Of a stretch of 24,406 nt of DNA, positions 15,469 through 23,906 are shown piece after piece (the first letter of the stretch is position 1; each line of letters begins with the position of its first letter). The position numbers and the translations under genes are program-made. This stretch comes from Candidatus Abyssobacteria bacterium SURF_5 (lineage in GTDB: Bacteria > Abyssobacteria > SURF-5), in contig QZKU01000131.1 in NCBI GenBank assembly GCA_003598085.1, positions 1-24,406 on the forward strand. The letters are read 5' to 3'. The notes beneath the pieces are model-generated. The model was not told the DNA's origin and made no database searches. It worked only from the letters and a program-made list of their open reading frames with translations.

Positions 15469-17178
15469 GTGCAAAAGCGCTTGGGCAAGTATGAACTCCT
15501 GAAGGAAATCGGAAAAGGCGGGATGGGCAACGTGTATCTCGCACGCGATTCCGAATCGAATGCCACCGTAGCACTCAAGGTGCTTCCACCGGAATTCACC
15601 CGGACTCCGAAATATATCGAGCGATTCCGCCGCGAGGCGAAAGCCGTGGCTCGTCTCAACCATCCGAATATCATCAAAATTTTCGACATCGGCGAGCAGG
15701 AAAGCACCCATTATTTCGCGATGGAGTACCTGGGCGGAATGACGTTGAGGAAGCTCCTCGAGCAGCGCGGTCGGCTGCCGGTCGCGGAGGCCATATCGAT
15801 TCTTGTCCAAATCGCCGATGCGCTCGATACGGCCCACGCTCAGGGAATCATCCATCGCGATGTCAAGCCGGACAACATCATGTCGGACGAATCCGGCAAA
15901 TTCAAAATAATGGATTTCGGCATCGCCCATACTGAGCAGGGAACCCGCCTAACCGTTACCGGCACAATTATGGGCACCCCTGAATACATGTCTCCGGAGC
16001 AGGCTTCGGGAACAGCCGTCGACAAGCGCACCGATATCTACGCGCTCGGAATCGTGCTGTACGAGATGTTGACCGGGAAAGTCCCGTTCAACGCGCAGAC
16101 GGCGGTCGAGATCCTTCAGATGCACATAACCAAGATGCCGGAATCGCCGAAACTCATCAATCCTGAAATACCCGGCAACCTGTCGAACATCATCGCGAAG
16201 ATGATCGAGAAACAGCCGGCAAATCGCTACGAGAGTTTCCGGCACGTGATCAATGCGCTGACCCAGGCGCTTCCGGAACACCTGCGGGCTGCAGGCGGAG
16301 TCACGGCGAAGGAAATCGCCGCCGCCGCTCCACCGCCCGCACAGGCGCGCCCCGCGCCCCGGGTCAGGGAGCGCGTCATCCTGCAGACCCCAACGACGGT
16401 AAGAGTCGCGCTGGCGGCAAGCATCCTTCTGAACGTGCTTCTGTTCGGGGTTCTGCTGCTTGGACGCGGCGGTGCGCCCGAGGCAACCGAGCCGCCACAG
16501 CCGATGTTCACTCTGGGAGGACAGGTGTTTGCCCCGCCCGCGGTATTCGGGAAGAACCTGATAGTGGCCGCCGAGGATGGGACCGTTCGAGCCGTCGACG
16601 TGGAGACAGGCAGCGTACAATGGAAATTCGAAACCAAAGATAAGGTGACCGCCGCCCCTCTGGTTGATGGGGATCGTGTCTTTGTCGGTTCGTGGGACCA
16701 GCATGTCTACTCGCTCAGCGCAGGGGACGGCAGCCTTTTCTGGAAAGTCCCGGTTGGCGGATGCGTCTTTTCGTCGCCCGCACTGGCGGACGGGATTCTG
16801 TACGTGTGCACGCGCGAAGGCAACGTGTTTGCCATCGATGCGGAATCGGGCGCCCTGAAATGGAAGGGAGCCGGCGGCAACAAGACCAGCTTTTCACCGG
16901 CCGTTCACGAGGAGGCTTTGTTCATCGCCTCAGATGAAAACAGGTTATTTGCGTTTCGTTGCGCCGACGGAACGCGCCTGGGGGAACTGGAGACCGGTCG
17001 AATTAAAATGCCGGTCCTGGTGCAAGATTCGAAATTGTATTATGCCGCTTTTAATGATCTGGCCGAGCGCGATGAACTCGCGGCGCTGGTTCTATCCCCC
17101 GGCTTGAGCTCGGCCGGGATTCCCGTTGGAAGACATAAATGGACGTCACCGATCGAGCCTGCCGCAACCGGACAATGA
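15469..17178 (+). CDS. Membrane Ser/Thr protein kinase with periplasmic PQQ-type propeller
   Basis: Hanks-type kinase, 569 aa. GTG 15469 is preferred: GAGGGAA at 15457-15463 precedes it and the kinase domain starts at residue 8. The longer frame from 15277 overlaps the zinc-ribbon gene. Kinase motifs are G15-x-G17-x-x-G20, ATP lysine K37, HRDVKPDN with D131, D149-FG, and MGTPEYMSPEQ, so it should be active. An Ala/Pro-rich linker and a membrane helix (about 309-332) follow. The C-terminal part has three to four PQQ/beta-propeller repeats (for example GTVRAVDVETGSVQWKF, GNVFAIDAESGALKWKG), fewer than a full eight-bladed propeller. The topology is kinase inside and sensor outside. The stop is 13 nt before the alkaline phosphatase start. 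Confidence 0.93.
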   Translation: MQKRLGKYELLKEIGKGGMGNVYLARDSESNATVALKVLPPEFTRTPKYIERFRREAKAVARLNHPNIIKIFDIGEQESTHYFAMEYLGGMTLRKLLEQRGRLPVAEAISILVQIADALDTAHAQGIIHRDVKPDNIMSDESGKFKIMDFGIAHTEQGTRLTVTGTIMGTPEYMSPEQASGTAVDKRTDIYALGIVLYEMLTGKVPFNAQTAVEILQMHITKMPESPKLINPEIPGNLSNIIAKMIEKQPANRYESFRHVINALTQALPEHLRAAGGVTAKEIAAAAPPPAQARPAPRVRERVILQTPTTVRVALAASILLNVLLFGVLLLGRGGAPEATEPPQPMFTLGGQVFAPPAVFGKNLIVAAEDGTVRAVDVETGSVQWKFETKDKVTAAPLVDGDRVFVGSWDQHVYSLSAGDGSLFWKVPVGGCVFSSPALADGILYVCTREGNVFAIDAESGALKWKGAGGNKTSFSPAVHEEALFIASDENRLFAFRCADGTRLGELETGRIKMPVLVQDSKLYYAAFNDLAERDELAALVLSPGLSSAGIPVGRHKWTSPIEPAATGQ

Positions 17179-17191
17179 AAGGAGGCTCGTC

Positions 17192-18673
17192 ATGAAGCCT
17201 TGCCGGATACAGCACTGTCTCTTGCTTGCTGTCCTCCTGGTTTCGCTTGTTGTGGCGGTCTCAAGCGCGCCCGCCGAACCCCAAACTCCTCTTTCCAACC
17301 CGACCGGCCCAGCAAAAAATATCATCCTCCTCATTGGAGACGGAATGGGCTTTGAAGTCATCGGTTTGCTGCGCGATTATGCGCGCATACTCGAGAACAG
17401 AAGCCTCCATTTGGAATCCGCGATGGACGAAGGCGACGTCGCGCTTGTGCACGTGTCCCCCGCCGATGTGCTCGTGATTGATTCTGCGGCCGCCGCAACC
17501 GCGCTGGCGACCGGAATCAAAACGAGGAACGGAACGATATCGATGACGCCGGATGGCGAGAGCGCAATAACAATCCTCGAACTCGCCGCGCGGGCGGGAA
17601 AAAGAACGGGCATTGTCACGACTACCTCCATCTCGCATGCGACCCCGGCCGCTTTCGCCGCTCACGCATTTGAACGCGAGTCGGAGGCTGAAATCGCCGC
17701 TCAGATGGCCGACGCAGGGGTTGACGTGTTAATGGGAGGCGGACTTGCATATTGGATTCCTGACGAACAGAAAGCCTCCGAATTCGCGCCGATAAGTCGT
17801 GTCGCAGGCGCCGATCTTGAATCGAAACGAAGGGACGACATTAACCTGCTCGAGAAGATGGAAAACTCCGGATATCAGATCCTCCACAACCGGGACCAGC
17901 TTCTGGCGGCCGAAGATTCCGACAAAATCCTCGGCCTCTTCGCCGCCTCGCACATGCCGTACGCGCTCGATCGACAGCCGAAAGATGCCGCCAACACACC
18001 CTCTCTGGCTCAAATGACGCGGCTCGCTCTGACTGCCCTCTCCAGGGATGAAAAGGGATTCTTCCTGATGGTAGAGGGAGGCCGCATCGATCATGCGGCG
18101 CATAATCATGACGCCGGCGCTATGCTCGCGGAAGCGCTCGAATTTGATGAAGCCGTTGGAGCCGCGCTCGATTTTGCGCGCGCGCATCCTCAAACGGCGA
18201 TCTTCATTACCGCCGATCACGCGACGGCCGCCCCTACGCTCTCGGCACGGTACTCGGATGTCCTGAAAGACACGTTCTATCCGGGCGAGGGATCAATAAA
18301 GAAAATAGCTCTGCAGGACATTTCGTTTGAATACCTTCTCTTACTCCTGGAAAGTGAGCCTTCGGCAGGAAACCTGAAGCAAATCGTGGCGAAACACTTT
18401 GGAGTCCAGATTACGAAGCGACAGGCTGCAGAGATTCTTCGGGCCGGTCCGTTGTCGGCATTTCACGTGACGAAACCCCGATACAGGGAATACGCTTACC
18501 CGATGCAGGCGCTGGCGCGTGTCCTGGGTACGGAGTACTCAATGGCGTGGGCGACGGTCGAGCACTACTCGGAGCCGGTTATCCTCGTAAGATGGGGCGC
18601 CGCCGGGGAGCCGGCGGGTTATCTCGAACAAACGGAAATCTTCGAGATGATGAAGAAGGCCGCTGGCTACTGA
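17192..18673 (+). CDS. Secreted alkaline phosphatase
   Basis: Metal-dependent phosphomonoesterase of the PhoA fold, 493 aa. AGGAGG at 17180-17185 is 6 nt before ATG 17192, and a signal peptide (hydrophobic core to about residue 25, cleavage near SSAPA) starts there; the longer frame from 17126 overlaps the kinase. Metal and catalytic residues are visible: LIGDGMG with Asp50, IDSAAAATALATG with nucleophile Ser98, VEGGRIDHAAHNHD, ITADHAT, and VEHYSEPV with the last histidine. There is no lipobox and no C-terminal anchor. It is probably in the same operon as the kinase and vWA genes. It may scavenge phosphate, or act on periplasmic phosphorylated substrates. No Pho box was recognised. Confidence 0.93.
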   Translation: MKPCRIQHCLLLAVLLVSLVVAVSSAPAEPQTPLSNPTGPAKNIILLIGDGMGFEVIGLLRDYARILENRSLHLESAMDEGDVALVHVSPADVLVIDSAAAATALATGIKTRNGTISMTPDGESAITILELAARAGKRTGIVTTTSISHATPAAFAAHAFERESEAEIAAQMADAGVDVLMGGGLAYWIPDEQKASEFAPISRVAGADLESKRRDDINLLEKMENSGYQILHNRDQLLAAEDSDKILGLFAASHMPYALDRQPKDAANTPSLAQMTRLALTALSRDEKGFFLMVEGGRIDHAAHNHDAGAMLAEALEFDEAVGAALDFARAHPQTAIFITADHATAAPTLSARYSDVLKDTFYPGEGSIKKIALQDISFEYLLLLLESEPSAGNLKQIVAKHFGVQITKRQAAEILRAGPLSAFHVTKPRYREYAYPMQALARVLGTEYSMAWATVEHYSEPVILVRWGAAGEPAGYLEQTEIFEMMKKAAGY

Positions 18674-18697
18674 AGCAGCCGGATCAAGCCCGCCCTC

Positions 18698-18958
18698 CTA
18701 CTGCTCGAGTCCGAGGAGCGCATCCAGCTTGCCCTGCGCATCGAGCGCATACAGATCGTCACAGCCGCCGACGTGGAAATCCCCGATGAAGATCTGCGGA
18801 ACCGTCTGGCGTCCGGTGGTTTTGACTACCTCCATCATCGCATTCCGATTCCGTTCGACGTCGATCTCCTCGTAGGCTACCCCTTTCTTGCCCAAAAGCA
18901 CTTTGGCGCGGTCGCAATAGTAACAGTTCTCGCTCGTATAAATTCTCACCTGTTTCAT
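18698..18958 (-). CDS. Glutaredoxin (Grx3-like)
   Basis: Thiol-disulfide oxidoreductase of 86 aa on the minus strand. It starts at the ATG complementary to 18956-18958, with GGGAG about 9 nt upstream, and ends at the TAG complementary to 18698-18700. The active site is C12-YY-C15 within YTSENCYYCDRAK. TVPQIFIG has the cis-proline, and HVGGCDDLYAL is the glutathione-binding GG motif. An extension opening at 19102 would add 48 residues with no similarity to the family and is rejected. It faces the alkaline phosphatase tail to tail, with a 24-nt gap. In an organism with BshC, it may work with bacillithiol rather than glutathione. That is inference. Confidence 0.93.
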   Translation of the reverse strand: MKQVRIYTSENCYYCDRAKVLLGKKGVAYEEIDVERNRNAMMEVVKTTGRQTVPQIFIGDFHVGGCDDLYALDAQGKLDALLGLEQ

Positions 18959-18986
18959 CTCGTCGATCTCCCGCCTCCAGATGCTG

Positions 18987-19015
18987 TTGACTTCATTCGG
19001 TCGCTCTCTTATAAT
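18987..19015 (+). promoter_or_regulatory. Sigma70-like promoter of the MFS transporter
   Basis: TTGACT at 18987-18992, 17-nt spacer, perfect TATAAT at 19010-19015. Transcription would start near 19022, so ATG 18981 cannot be the transporter start and ATG 19074 is favoured. A weaker minus-strand pair (TTGCCT, 18 nt, TATTAT) that could serve the glutaredoxin overlaps this region. Confidence 0.75.
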
Positions 19016-19073
19016 ACCATCCAATAATTGCAGCAGGCAATTCAACATCACTCTCCCAGCCCCGGTATCGCTC

Positions 19074-20384
19074 ATGCATATTCCATCCATATTGAGACGC
19101 AAAAAACTGGTGCTTTTTGCGGCCGTATCGCTGGTATATTGCTACGTCAGCTTTCATCGGGTGACGCTGGCCGTCATCAGCGATCTGCTCGTCGGGGAGT
19201 TCCACCTCGGACCGGCCCAACTCGGACTTCTTGGGGGTGTGCTGCTCTACTGTTACGCGTTTCTTCAACTGCCCGCCGGCTATCTTGCGGATAATGTGGG
19301 CGCAAAGCGAACCGTGCTCCTGTCGCTTGCCCTGGCAACCGCTGGAACTGTCCTGTTCGCGGTCGCATGGAGTTATTCCGCGGCGATGGCCGGAAGAATT
19401 CTGATCGGAGCCGGGATCTCGTGTATTTATCTTTCGCTCATCAAGATACTGAGCGCGTGGTTCGATGAACACGAGTTCGGGACCGTGCTCGGGTTGCTCA
19501 TGTCGCTCGGGATGCTGGGGAACATGCTGGCGACTACCCCGCTCGCCCTCTCGGTCGAGGCGGTCGGCTGGAGAGTCTCCTACGGGTTTGTCGCTCTCCT
19601 GACATTGGGATTAATCGCTCTCGTATACTTCCGCGTGCGCAACACGCCCAACGACGAACCCGCGCACATCGCTTCGCCTCTATCACAGCCGGGGGAAAGC
19701 GGATGGGACAGAACGATTTTGTTTTTCAGAACAATCTGCGCGCTCATGCGCAATCGCAGTTACCTGATGCTCGTGATCTTCATGATTGCGGGAAGCTCGC
19801 AGCAAGGGTTTCAGAGCCTGTGGGCGGGACCGTTCCTCAGCCGCACCTACGGATTTTCGTTGATCGAAGTCGGCAATGCGCTTCTGTGGTACTCCGCAGG
19901 CGGCATCTGCGGAGCGCCTCTATGGGGGCTCCTGTCCGACAGATTGGTGAAATCGCGAAAACGCGTGCTGGTCTGGGGCTCCCTCCTGAGCATCGCCGTC
20001 TGGTTCATCCCCGCCTTCCTGCCGCAAGCGCTTCCGCGCGAGGTCATCCCCTCTTTCCTTTTCCTTATGGCGATGGCTGCCGGCGGCGGCGTCCTGACCC
20101 ACGCGATGGTGCGTGAAGCCTTCTCGATCGAAATACTCGGAATCGCGGTAGGAATCATCAATTTCTTTACGTTTCTCGGCGGCGCAGCCTTCACTCAGCT
20201 CATGGGCAACATCGTCGCTCTGTTTCCGAAAACCGATGGCGGTTATCCGCTCATCGCATACCAGGCTACGCTGATGCTGGTCTTCGGCACCTGGATCATC
20301 CGCCTCCTCTCGCTCGCCCTGACAGAAGAGCGCAAGAAACCCGCCGTAGTCCCCGCCGCACAGGAAGTCGCCGGTGCGGCCTGA
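19074..20384 (+). CDS. Major facilitator superfamily transporter
   Basis: Inner-membrane secondary transporter, 436 aa from ATG 19074, chosen because the promoter lies upstream of it and a positively charged N-terminus (RRKK) then precedes the first helix. About 12 hydrophobic helices are visible. The MFS motif A is present after helix 2 (GYLADNVGAKR), with a similar loop in the second half (GLLSDRLVKSRKR). A cytosolic loop of about 45 residues around residues 190-230 divides the two halves. The substrate cannot be read from sequence; the overall look is that of organic-anion or hexuronate-type carriers. It stands alone between its own promoter and the promoter of the next gene. There is no clear ribosome-binding site. 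Confidence 0.9.
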   Translation: MHIPSILRRKKLVLFAAVSLVYCYVSFHRVTLAVISDLLVGEFHLGPAQLGLLGGVLLYCYAFLQLPAGYLADNVGAKRTVLLSLALATAGTVLFAVAWSYSAAMAGRILIGAGISCIYLSLIKILSAWFDEHEFGTVLGLLMSLGMLGNMLATTPLALSVEAVGWRVSYGFVALLTLGLIALVYFRVRNTPNDEPAHIASPLSQPGESGWDRTILFFRTICALMRNRSYLMLVIFMIAGSSQQGFQSLWAGPFLSRTYGFSLIEVGNALLWYSAGGICGAPLWGLLSDRLVKSRKRVLVWGSLLSIAVWFIPAFLPQALPREVIPSFLFLMAMAAGGGVLTHAMVREAFSIEILGIAVGIINFFTFLGGAAFTQLMGNIVALFPKTDGGYPLIAYQATLMLVFGTWIIRLLSLALTEERKKPAVVPAAQEVAGAA

Positions 20385-20399
20385 TCGTTTTGTTTCCGC

Positions 20400-20429
20400 T
20401 TGCTTTCGGTGAAACGGCGGCAGTATAAT
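20400..20429 (+). promoter_or_regulatory. Sigma70-like promoter of the first aminotransferase
   Basis: TTGCTT at 20400-20405, 18-nt spacer, perfect TATAAT at 20424-20429. Transcription would begin near 20436, about 65 nt before ATG 20501. Confidence 0.6.
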
Positions 20430-20500
20430 TATCCCGCATTCATTGAGCGGCGTTCATTGAGAATAAACCCGCGGGCGAGCCACGGTAAAGGGGGACGCAC

Positions 20501-21922
20501 ATGACGAAGGAAACCAATTGGGACCAGATATACGAGTGGGACAGCAAGTATTACTTCCACGTCAAGCAGGCGGCCGACGAATACCGGTTCATCCCGGTCG
20601 ACCACACCGAAGGCAATTATGTTGTCCTTGCCAACGGCATGAAACTGCTCGATTTCTGCAGTCAGGTCATCGCCGCCAACCTGGGATACAAGAATGAGTA
20701 CGTGAATGCCGCCATCAAAGAGGCGCTCGACAAGGTCGGTTTTGTGCAGGAGCTTTTCTGCACCGAGTACCGAGCGCGCGCGGCCAAATTGATCATGGAA
20801 GACCTGCTCGGACCGGACAACTGGGCCGGGCGCATCCGCTTTGTCAATACGGGCAGCGAAGCAAATGAGCAGGCTTTCGCCATCGCGAAGAACCTGACGG
20901 GCCGGCCCAACATCATCACGCGCGAATATGCCTATCACGGCTCGAGCAGCGGCGCGGCGGGCGCATCACGCAATCGCTATTACCGCGCCAGTCTGGCCTC
21001 GCCAACCTCCGGCCAGATCCGCGACGTGCCCAATTTCCCCGGGACCGGCTTCCATATCGTGCCCGCCCCCTATTGCTATCGATGCTCGGTCGGACATACT
21101 TACCCTTCGTGCAAGCAGGCGGACGGCACGCTTGCATGCATCAAGGCCTCCGAAAACCTGATAAAGACGGTCGGCGCCGAGACGGTCGCCGCCGTTGTGA
21201 CCGAGATCTTTTACGGCGGCTCCGCCATCAATCCGCCGCCGGAATATATCCCGCAGCTTCGCGAGATGACGCGCCGACTCGGCATCTTGTGGATCGACGA
21301 CGAGGTCATCTGCGGGTTCGGCCGCTGCGGGAAATGGTTCGCGTATCAGCTCTATGAAGGCGTGACGCCCGACATCATGACGATTGGAAAAGGCATGAAC
21401 GGATGCGCCGTCCCCGTCGGCGGCGTCGTCCTCTCGAAAGATATCACCAAGGAGATGGATAAGTACCGCTATTGGTCGGGAAGCACGCATGCGGGCCACC
21501 CGCTGGCGGCGGCAAGCGTTGCGGCGGCGGTGGAATATCAGATAAAGCAGAACATGCCCGCAGTCGTGGCCGAGAAGGGGGCCTATCTCCACAAGAAGCT
21601 GAAGGAGCTCGAGGGCGAGCATAAGTGCATCGGGCTGGCCGAAAGCGTCGGGTTGCTCGGCGGATTCGAAGTCGTCAAGAACAAGCAGACAAAAGAGCCG
21701 TTTGTGAAGGAAGACCGCTTCGCCACGTTTACCGGCGACATCTCGAAGTATCCCGAGGTGATGATATCCGAAAAATGCGTTTTCAACGGCGTCATGGTCG
21801 GCTCGGCTGTCCCGAATACCATTCGTGTGGCGCCGCCGTTTACGATTACCAGCGACGAAATCGATTTCGGCATCGATGTCCTCAACAAGGTGCTCTCCGA
21901 AATCGACGAGATGTGCGATTAA
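20501..21922 (+). CDS. Class III aminotransferase (taurine/omega-amino-acid type)
   Basis: PLP-dependent enzyme transferring an amino group, likely from an omega-amino acid, amine or taurine-like donor, to a 2-oxo acid. 473 aa. AAAGGGGG precedes ATG 20501. Visible are NTGSEANEQAFAIAK, YAYHGSSSGAAG, IDDEVICGFGRCGKWFA and the PLP lysine K297 in TIGKGMNG. The EV-x-CGFGR-GKWFAYQ segment and the VTPDI that follows recall taurine-pyruvate and beta-alanine-type aminotransferases. It carries a cysteine cluster (PYCYRCSVG, then C at 206 and about 213) shared with the other two class III enzymes in the window. It probably belongs with the VOC protein and second aminotransferase downstream. The substrate is unknown. 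Confidence 0.9.
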   Translation: MTKETNWDQIYEWDSKYYFHVKQAADEYRFIPVDHTEGNYVVLANGMKLLDFCSQVIAANLGYKNEYVNAAIKEALDKVGFVQELFCTEYRARAAKLIMEDLLGPDNWAGRIRFVNTGSEANEQAFAIAKNLTGRPNIITREYAYHGSSSGAAGASRNRYYRASLASPTSGQIRDVPNFPGTGFHIVPAPYCYRCSVGHTYPSCKQADGTLACIKASENLIKTVGAETVAAVVTEIFYGGSAINPPPEYIPQLREMTRRLGILWIDDEVICGFGRCGKWFAYQLYEGVTPDIMTIGKGMNGCAVPVGGVVLSKDITKEMDKYRYWSGSTHAGHPLAAASVAAAVEYQIKQNMPAVVAEKGAYLHKKLKELEGEHKCIGLAESVGLLGGFEVVKNKQTKEPFVKEDRFATFTGDISKYPEVMISEKCVFNGVMVGSAVPNTIRVAPPFTITSDEIDFGIDVLNKVLSEIDEMCD

Positions 21923-21929
21923 GAGTTGC

Positions 21930-21937
21930 AAGGAGGT
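21930..21937 (+). promoter_or_regulatory. Orphan perfect Shine-Dalgarno sequence
   Basis: AAGGAGGT lies 8 nt after the aminotransferase stop, but no ORF of useful length starts within the usual distance; the partial repeat element begins about 25 nt downstream. It may be the former ribosome-binding site of the VOC gene, separated from it by the repeat insertion. Confidence 0.45.
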
Positions 21938-21961
21938 CACACCTACACATTTGATTGCGCT

Positions 21962-22017
21962 GCGAAACCCCTTTTGGTAGGGCCGAATTCATTCGGCCGA
22001 TCTTGAATGTGCGAGGA
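21962..22017. repeat. Partial second copy of the MITE-like element
   Basis: Shares with the first copy the left inner arm (CTGC, ACCCC, TTTTGGTAGG), the hairpin GGCCGAAT/ATTCGGCC at 21981-21998 and the linker TCTTGAATGTGCGA. It then diverges inside the second hairpin, so the right half is lost. It separates the first aminotransferase from the VOC gene. Confidence 0.75.
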
Positions 22018-22105
22018 ATTCCAATGGGGCCAGACCTGCACATTTTACACCAGCCGAATACTCTATCAGTGGTTTTTTCGACCTGTGATTCAAAGGGCAC
22101 AAATT

Positions 22106-22537
22106 ATGGAATTTGAAAGTATCCCGTTCCCATCTGTCGATCAAATCGGCATCGTGGTTCGTGACGTCGAAGCCACCGCCCGCGCATACGAACCGTTCCT
22201 CGGCAAGGATGCCTTCAATATTATCGAGGGCGAGGCGCCGGCGACGCTGGCCGACGGCAGAGAGATAATGATCAAGGGCAGGCTCGGCTTTGCGCACCTG
22301 GGCCCGCTCCAGATCGAATTGATCCAGATACTCGAGGGCGACTCGGTCCACGTCGAGTATCTCGAACGCAACGGCGAAGGTATCCATCATTTGGGAAGAT
22401 TCACGTCTACATTCGACGAAGACCTTCGGAAATTTCGCGAGTTGGGAGTCGGAATACTCCAGCAGGGACACGGCATGCGCCGGTATGCTTATCTCGACAC
22501 CAAGCCGTTTATCCTTGAATTAATCGAGAACGCGTAA
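22106..22537 (+). CDS. VOC-superfamily protein (methylmalonyl-CoA epimerase/glyoxalase-like)
   Basis: 143 aa from ATG 22106, where AAAGGG lies 8 nt upstream. The longer frame from 22007 begins inside the repeat element and is rejected. Two beta-alpha-beta-beta-beta modules are visible: VDQIGIVVRDVEATARAYEP and later GEGIHHLGRF. The usual VOC metal ligands are partly present: Glu in IELIQI, His in IHHLG and Glu138 in FILELIEN. The first ligand position holds Gln13 (DQIGIVV) where methylmalonyl-CoA epimerases have His. It is probably an epimerase, isomerase or lyase acting in the same pathway as the flanking aminotransferases. It ends 22 nt before the second aminotransferase, which has a strong ribosome-binding site. 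Confidence 0.85.
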   Translation: MEFESIPFPSVDQIGIVVRDVEATARAYEPFLGKDAFNIIEGEAPATLADGREIMIKGRLGFAHLGPLQIELIQILEGDSVHVEYLERNGEGIHHLGRFTSTFDEDLRKFRELGVGILQQGHGMRRYAYLDTKPFILELIENA

Positions 22538-22559
22538 CAACTGCCAGAGGAGGAAGTAT

Positions 22560-23906
22560 ATGGATATGCAGGAAGTTGTTCAAAACATGTTCTATAAGGA
22601 CCCGCACCTGCCGCCGGTTTTGACGACGAAGACCGAGGGCGTTTACGTATATGACTCCTATGGCAGAAAGTTGATCGACGCTTCCGGCGGGCCGATGGCC
22701 GTCAATATCGGGCATGGCCGCAAGGAAGTCGCCGAAGCCGCCAAAAAAGCGCTCGAGCAAACATCCTACGTTCTTCCGGTTTTCGCTTCGGAACCCAGAA
22801 TCGAGCTCACGAAACGGATAAAGAAACTGATGCCGCCGGAATTGAACCGCATCTATTACGCCTCGGGCGGCTCGGAAGCGAATGAGGTTGCCGTCAAGTT
22901 CGCGCGGCAATACCAGGTGGTTGCGGGCAGGGCATCGAAATACAAGGTGATTTCGCGCAAGCTCAGCTACCACGGAAATACCCTCGCGACGCTCTCGTTC
23001 GGCGATATCCCGAAGCGCAGAGCCGATTATATCCCGATGCTGTGGGATACGCCCCACATCGAACCGTGTTACTGCTATCGCTGCCCATTCGGAAAGGAAT
23101 ATCCCGGCTGCGATATCGACTGCGCGCGCGCCCTCGAAAAAAAGATTCTCGCAGAAGGCCCGGATACCGTCGCCGCTTTCATAGCCGAGCCGATTGTAGC
23201 TGCGGCCGCGGGCGCGACCGTGCCGCCGCCCGAATATTTCCCGATCATCCGCAAAACGTGCGACAAGTATAATGTCGTCCTCATCTTCGACGAGGTGGTG
23301 ACTGGCTTTGGACGCACCGGCAAGAACATGGGGATGAACCACTTTAATGTAATCCCCGATGTCGCGGTCTTCGCAAAAGGCGTCAGCAGCGGATATGCGC
23401 CGCTGGCCGGCATGGCCGTGCGCGAAAAGCTCGTGCAATTGTTCGAGGAAAAGGAAGTCGAGTTCCAGAACCTGTATACCTTCTCGGCGCACCCGCTTTC
23501 GTGCGCGATCGGGAACGCGGTGCAGAAAATCATTGAAAAGGAGAAACTCATCCAGCGGGCCGAGCAGATGGGGCATTACCTGCAGGAAAGCCTGATGCAG
23601 CTTCTCGATCTCCCGATGGTCGGCGACGTGCGCGGCAAAGGCATGCTCTGGGCCGTCGAGTTCGTGAAGGACAAGAAAACGAAGGAACCGTTCCCGAAGG
23701 AAAAAAACGTGAAAATGGACGTCATCATGCAGTGCATGATGAAAGGCGCCTTCTTCTATCCGGGCTACTATCAGGACGACCAGGGACGGGGCGACCACAT
23801 CATGCTCGCGCCGCCGTTCATCATCACGGAGCAGCAAATCGATCAGTGCCTCGCTATTCTGAGGGAAACGCTCGAAGAATCGCACGAACGCTATTTCGCC
23901 GCATAA
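22560..23906 (+). CDS. Class III aminotransferase (second copy, GABA/omega-amino-acid type)
   Basis: PLP enzyme of 448 aa, with AGAGGAGGA at 22546-22554 before ATG 22560. Visible are SGGSEANEVAVKFAR, YHGNTLATLS, IFDEVVTGFGRTGK and the PLP lysine K273 in FAKGVSSGYAPLAG, followed by YTFSAHPLSC. The segment CYCYRCPFGKEYPGC with a further Cys is the same Cys-rich loop seen in BioA and the upstream aminotransferase. It is clearly a paralogue of that enzyme rather than a tandem duplicate, since the N-termini and lengths differ. It is probably co-transcribed with the VOC gene. Substrate unknown; candidates are 4-aminobutyrate, beta-alanine or a hydroxy/methyl derivative that the VOC protein epimerises. 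Confidence 0.9.
   Translation: MDMQEVVQNMFYKDPHLPPVLTTKTEGVYVYDSYGRKLIDASGGPMAVNIGHGRKEVAEAAKKALEQTSYVLPVFASEPRIELTKRIKKLMPPELNRIYYASGGSEANEVAVKFARQYQVVAGRASKYKVISRKLSYHGNTLATLSFGDIPKRRADYIPMLWDTPHIEPCYCYRCPFGKEYPGCDIDCARALEKKILAEGPDTVAAFIAEPIVAAAAGATVPPPEYFPIIRKTCDKYNVVLIFDEVVTGFGRTGKNMGMNHFNVIPDVAVFAKGVSSGYAPLAGMAVREKLVQLFEEKEVEFQNLYTFSAHPLSCAIGNAVQKIIEKEKLIQRAEQMGHYLQESLMQLLDLPMVGDVRGKGMLWAVEFVKDKKTKEPFPKEKNVKMDVIMQCMMKGAFFYPGYYQDDQGRGDHIMLAPPFIITEQQIDQCLAILRETLEESHERYFAA

Noticed and set aside
18959-19102. N-terminal extension of glutaredoxin
   Set aside because: Would run across the divergent promoter region; the glutaredoxin fold starts exactly at MKQVRIYTS.
22007-22105. 33-residue N-terminal extension of the VOC protein
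   Set aside because: Begins inside the repeat element, has no similarity to VOC proteins, and the internal ATG has a better ribosome-binding site.
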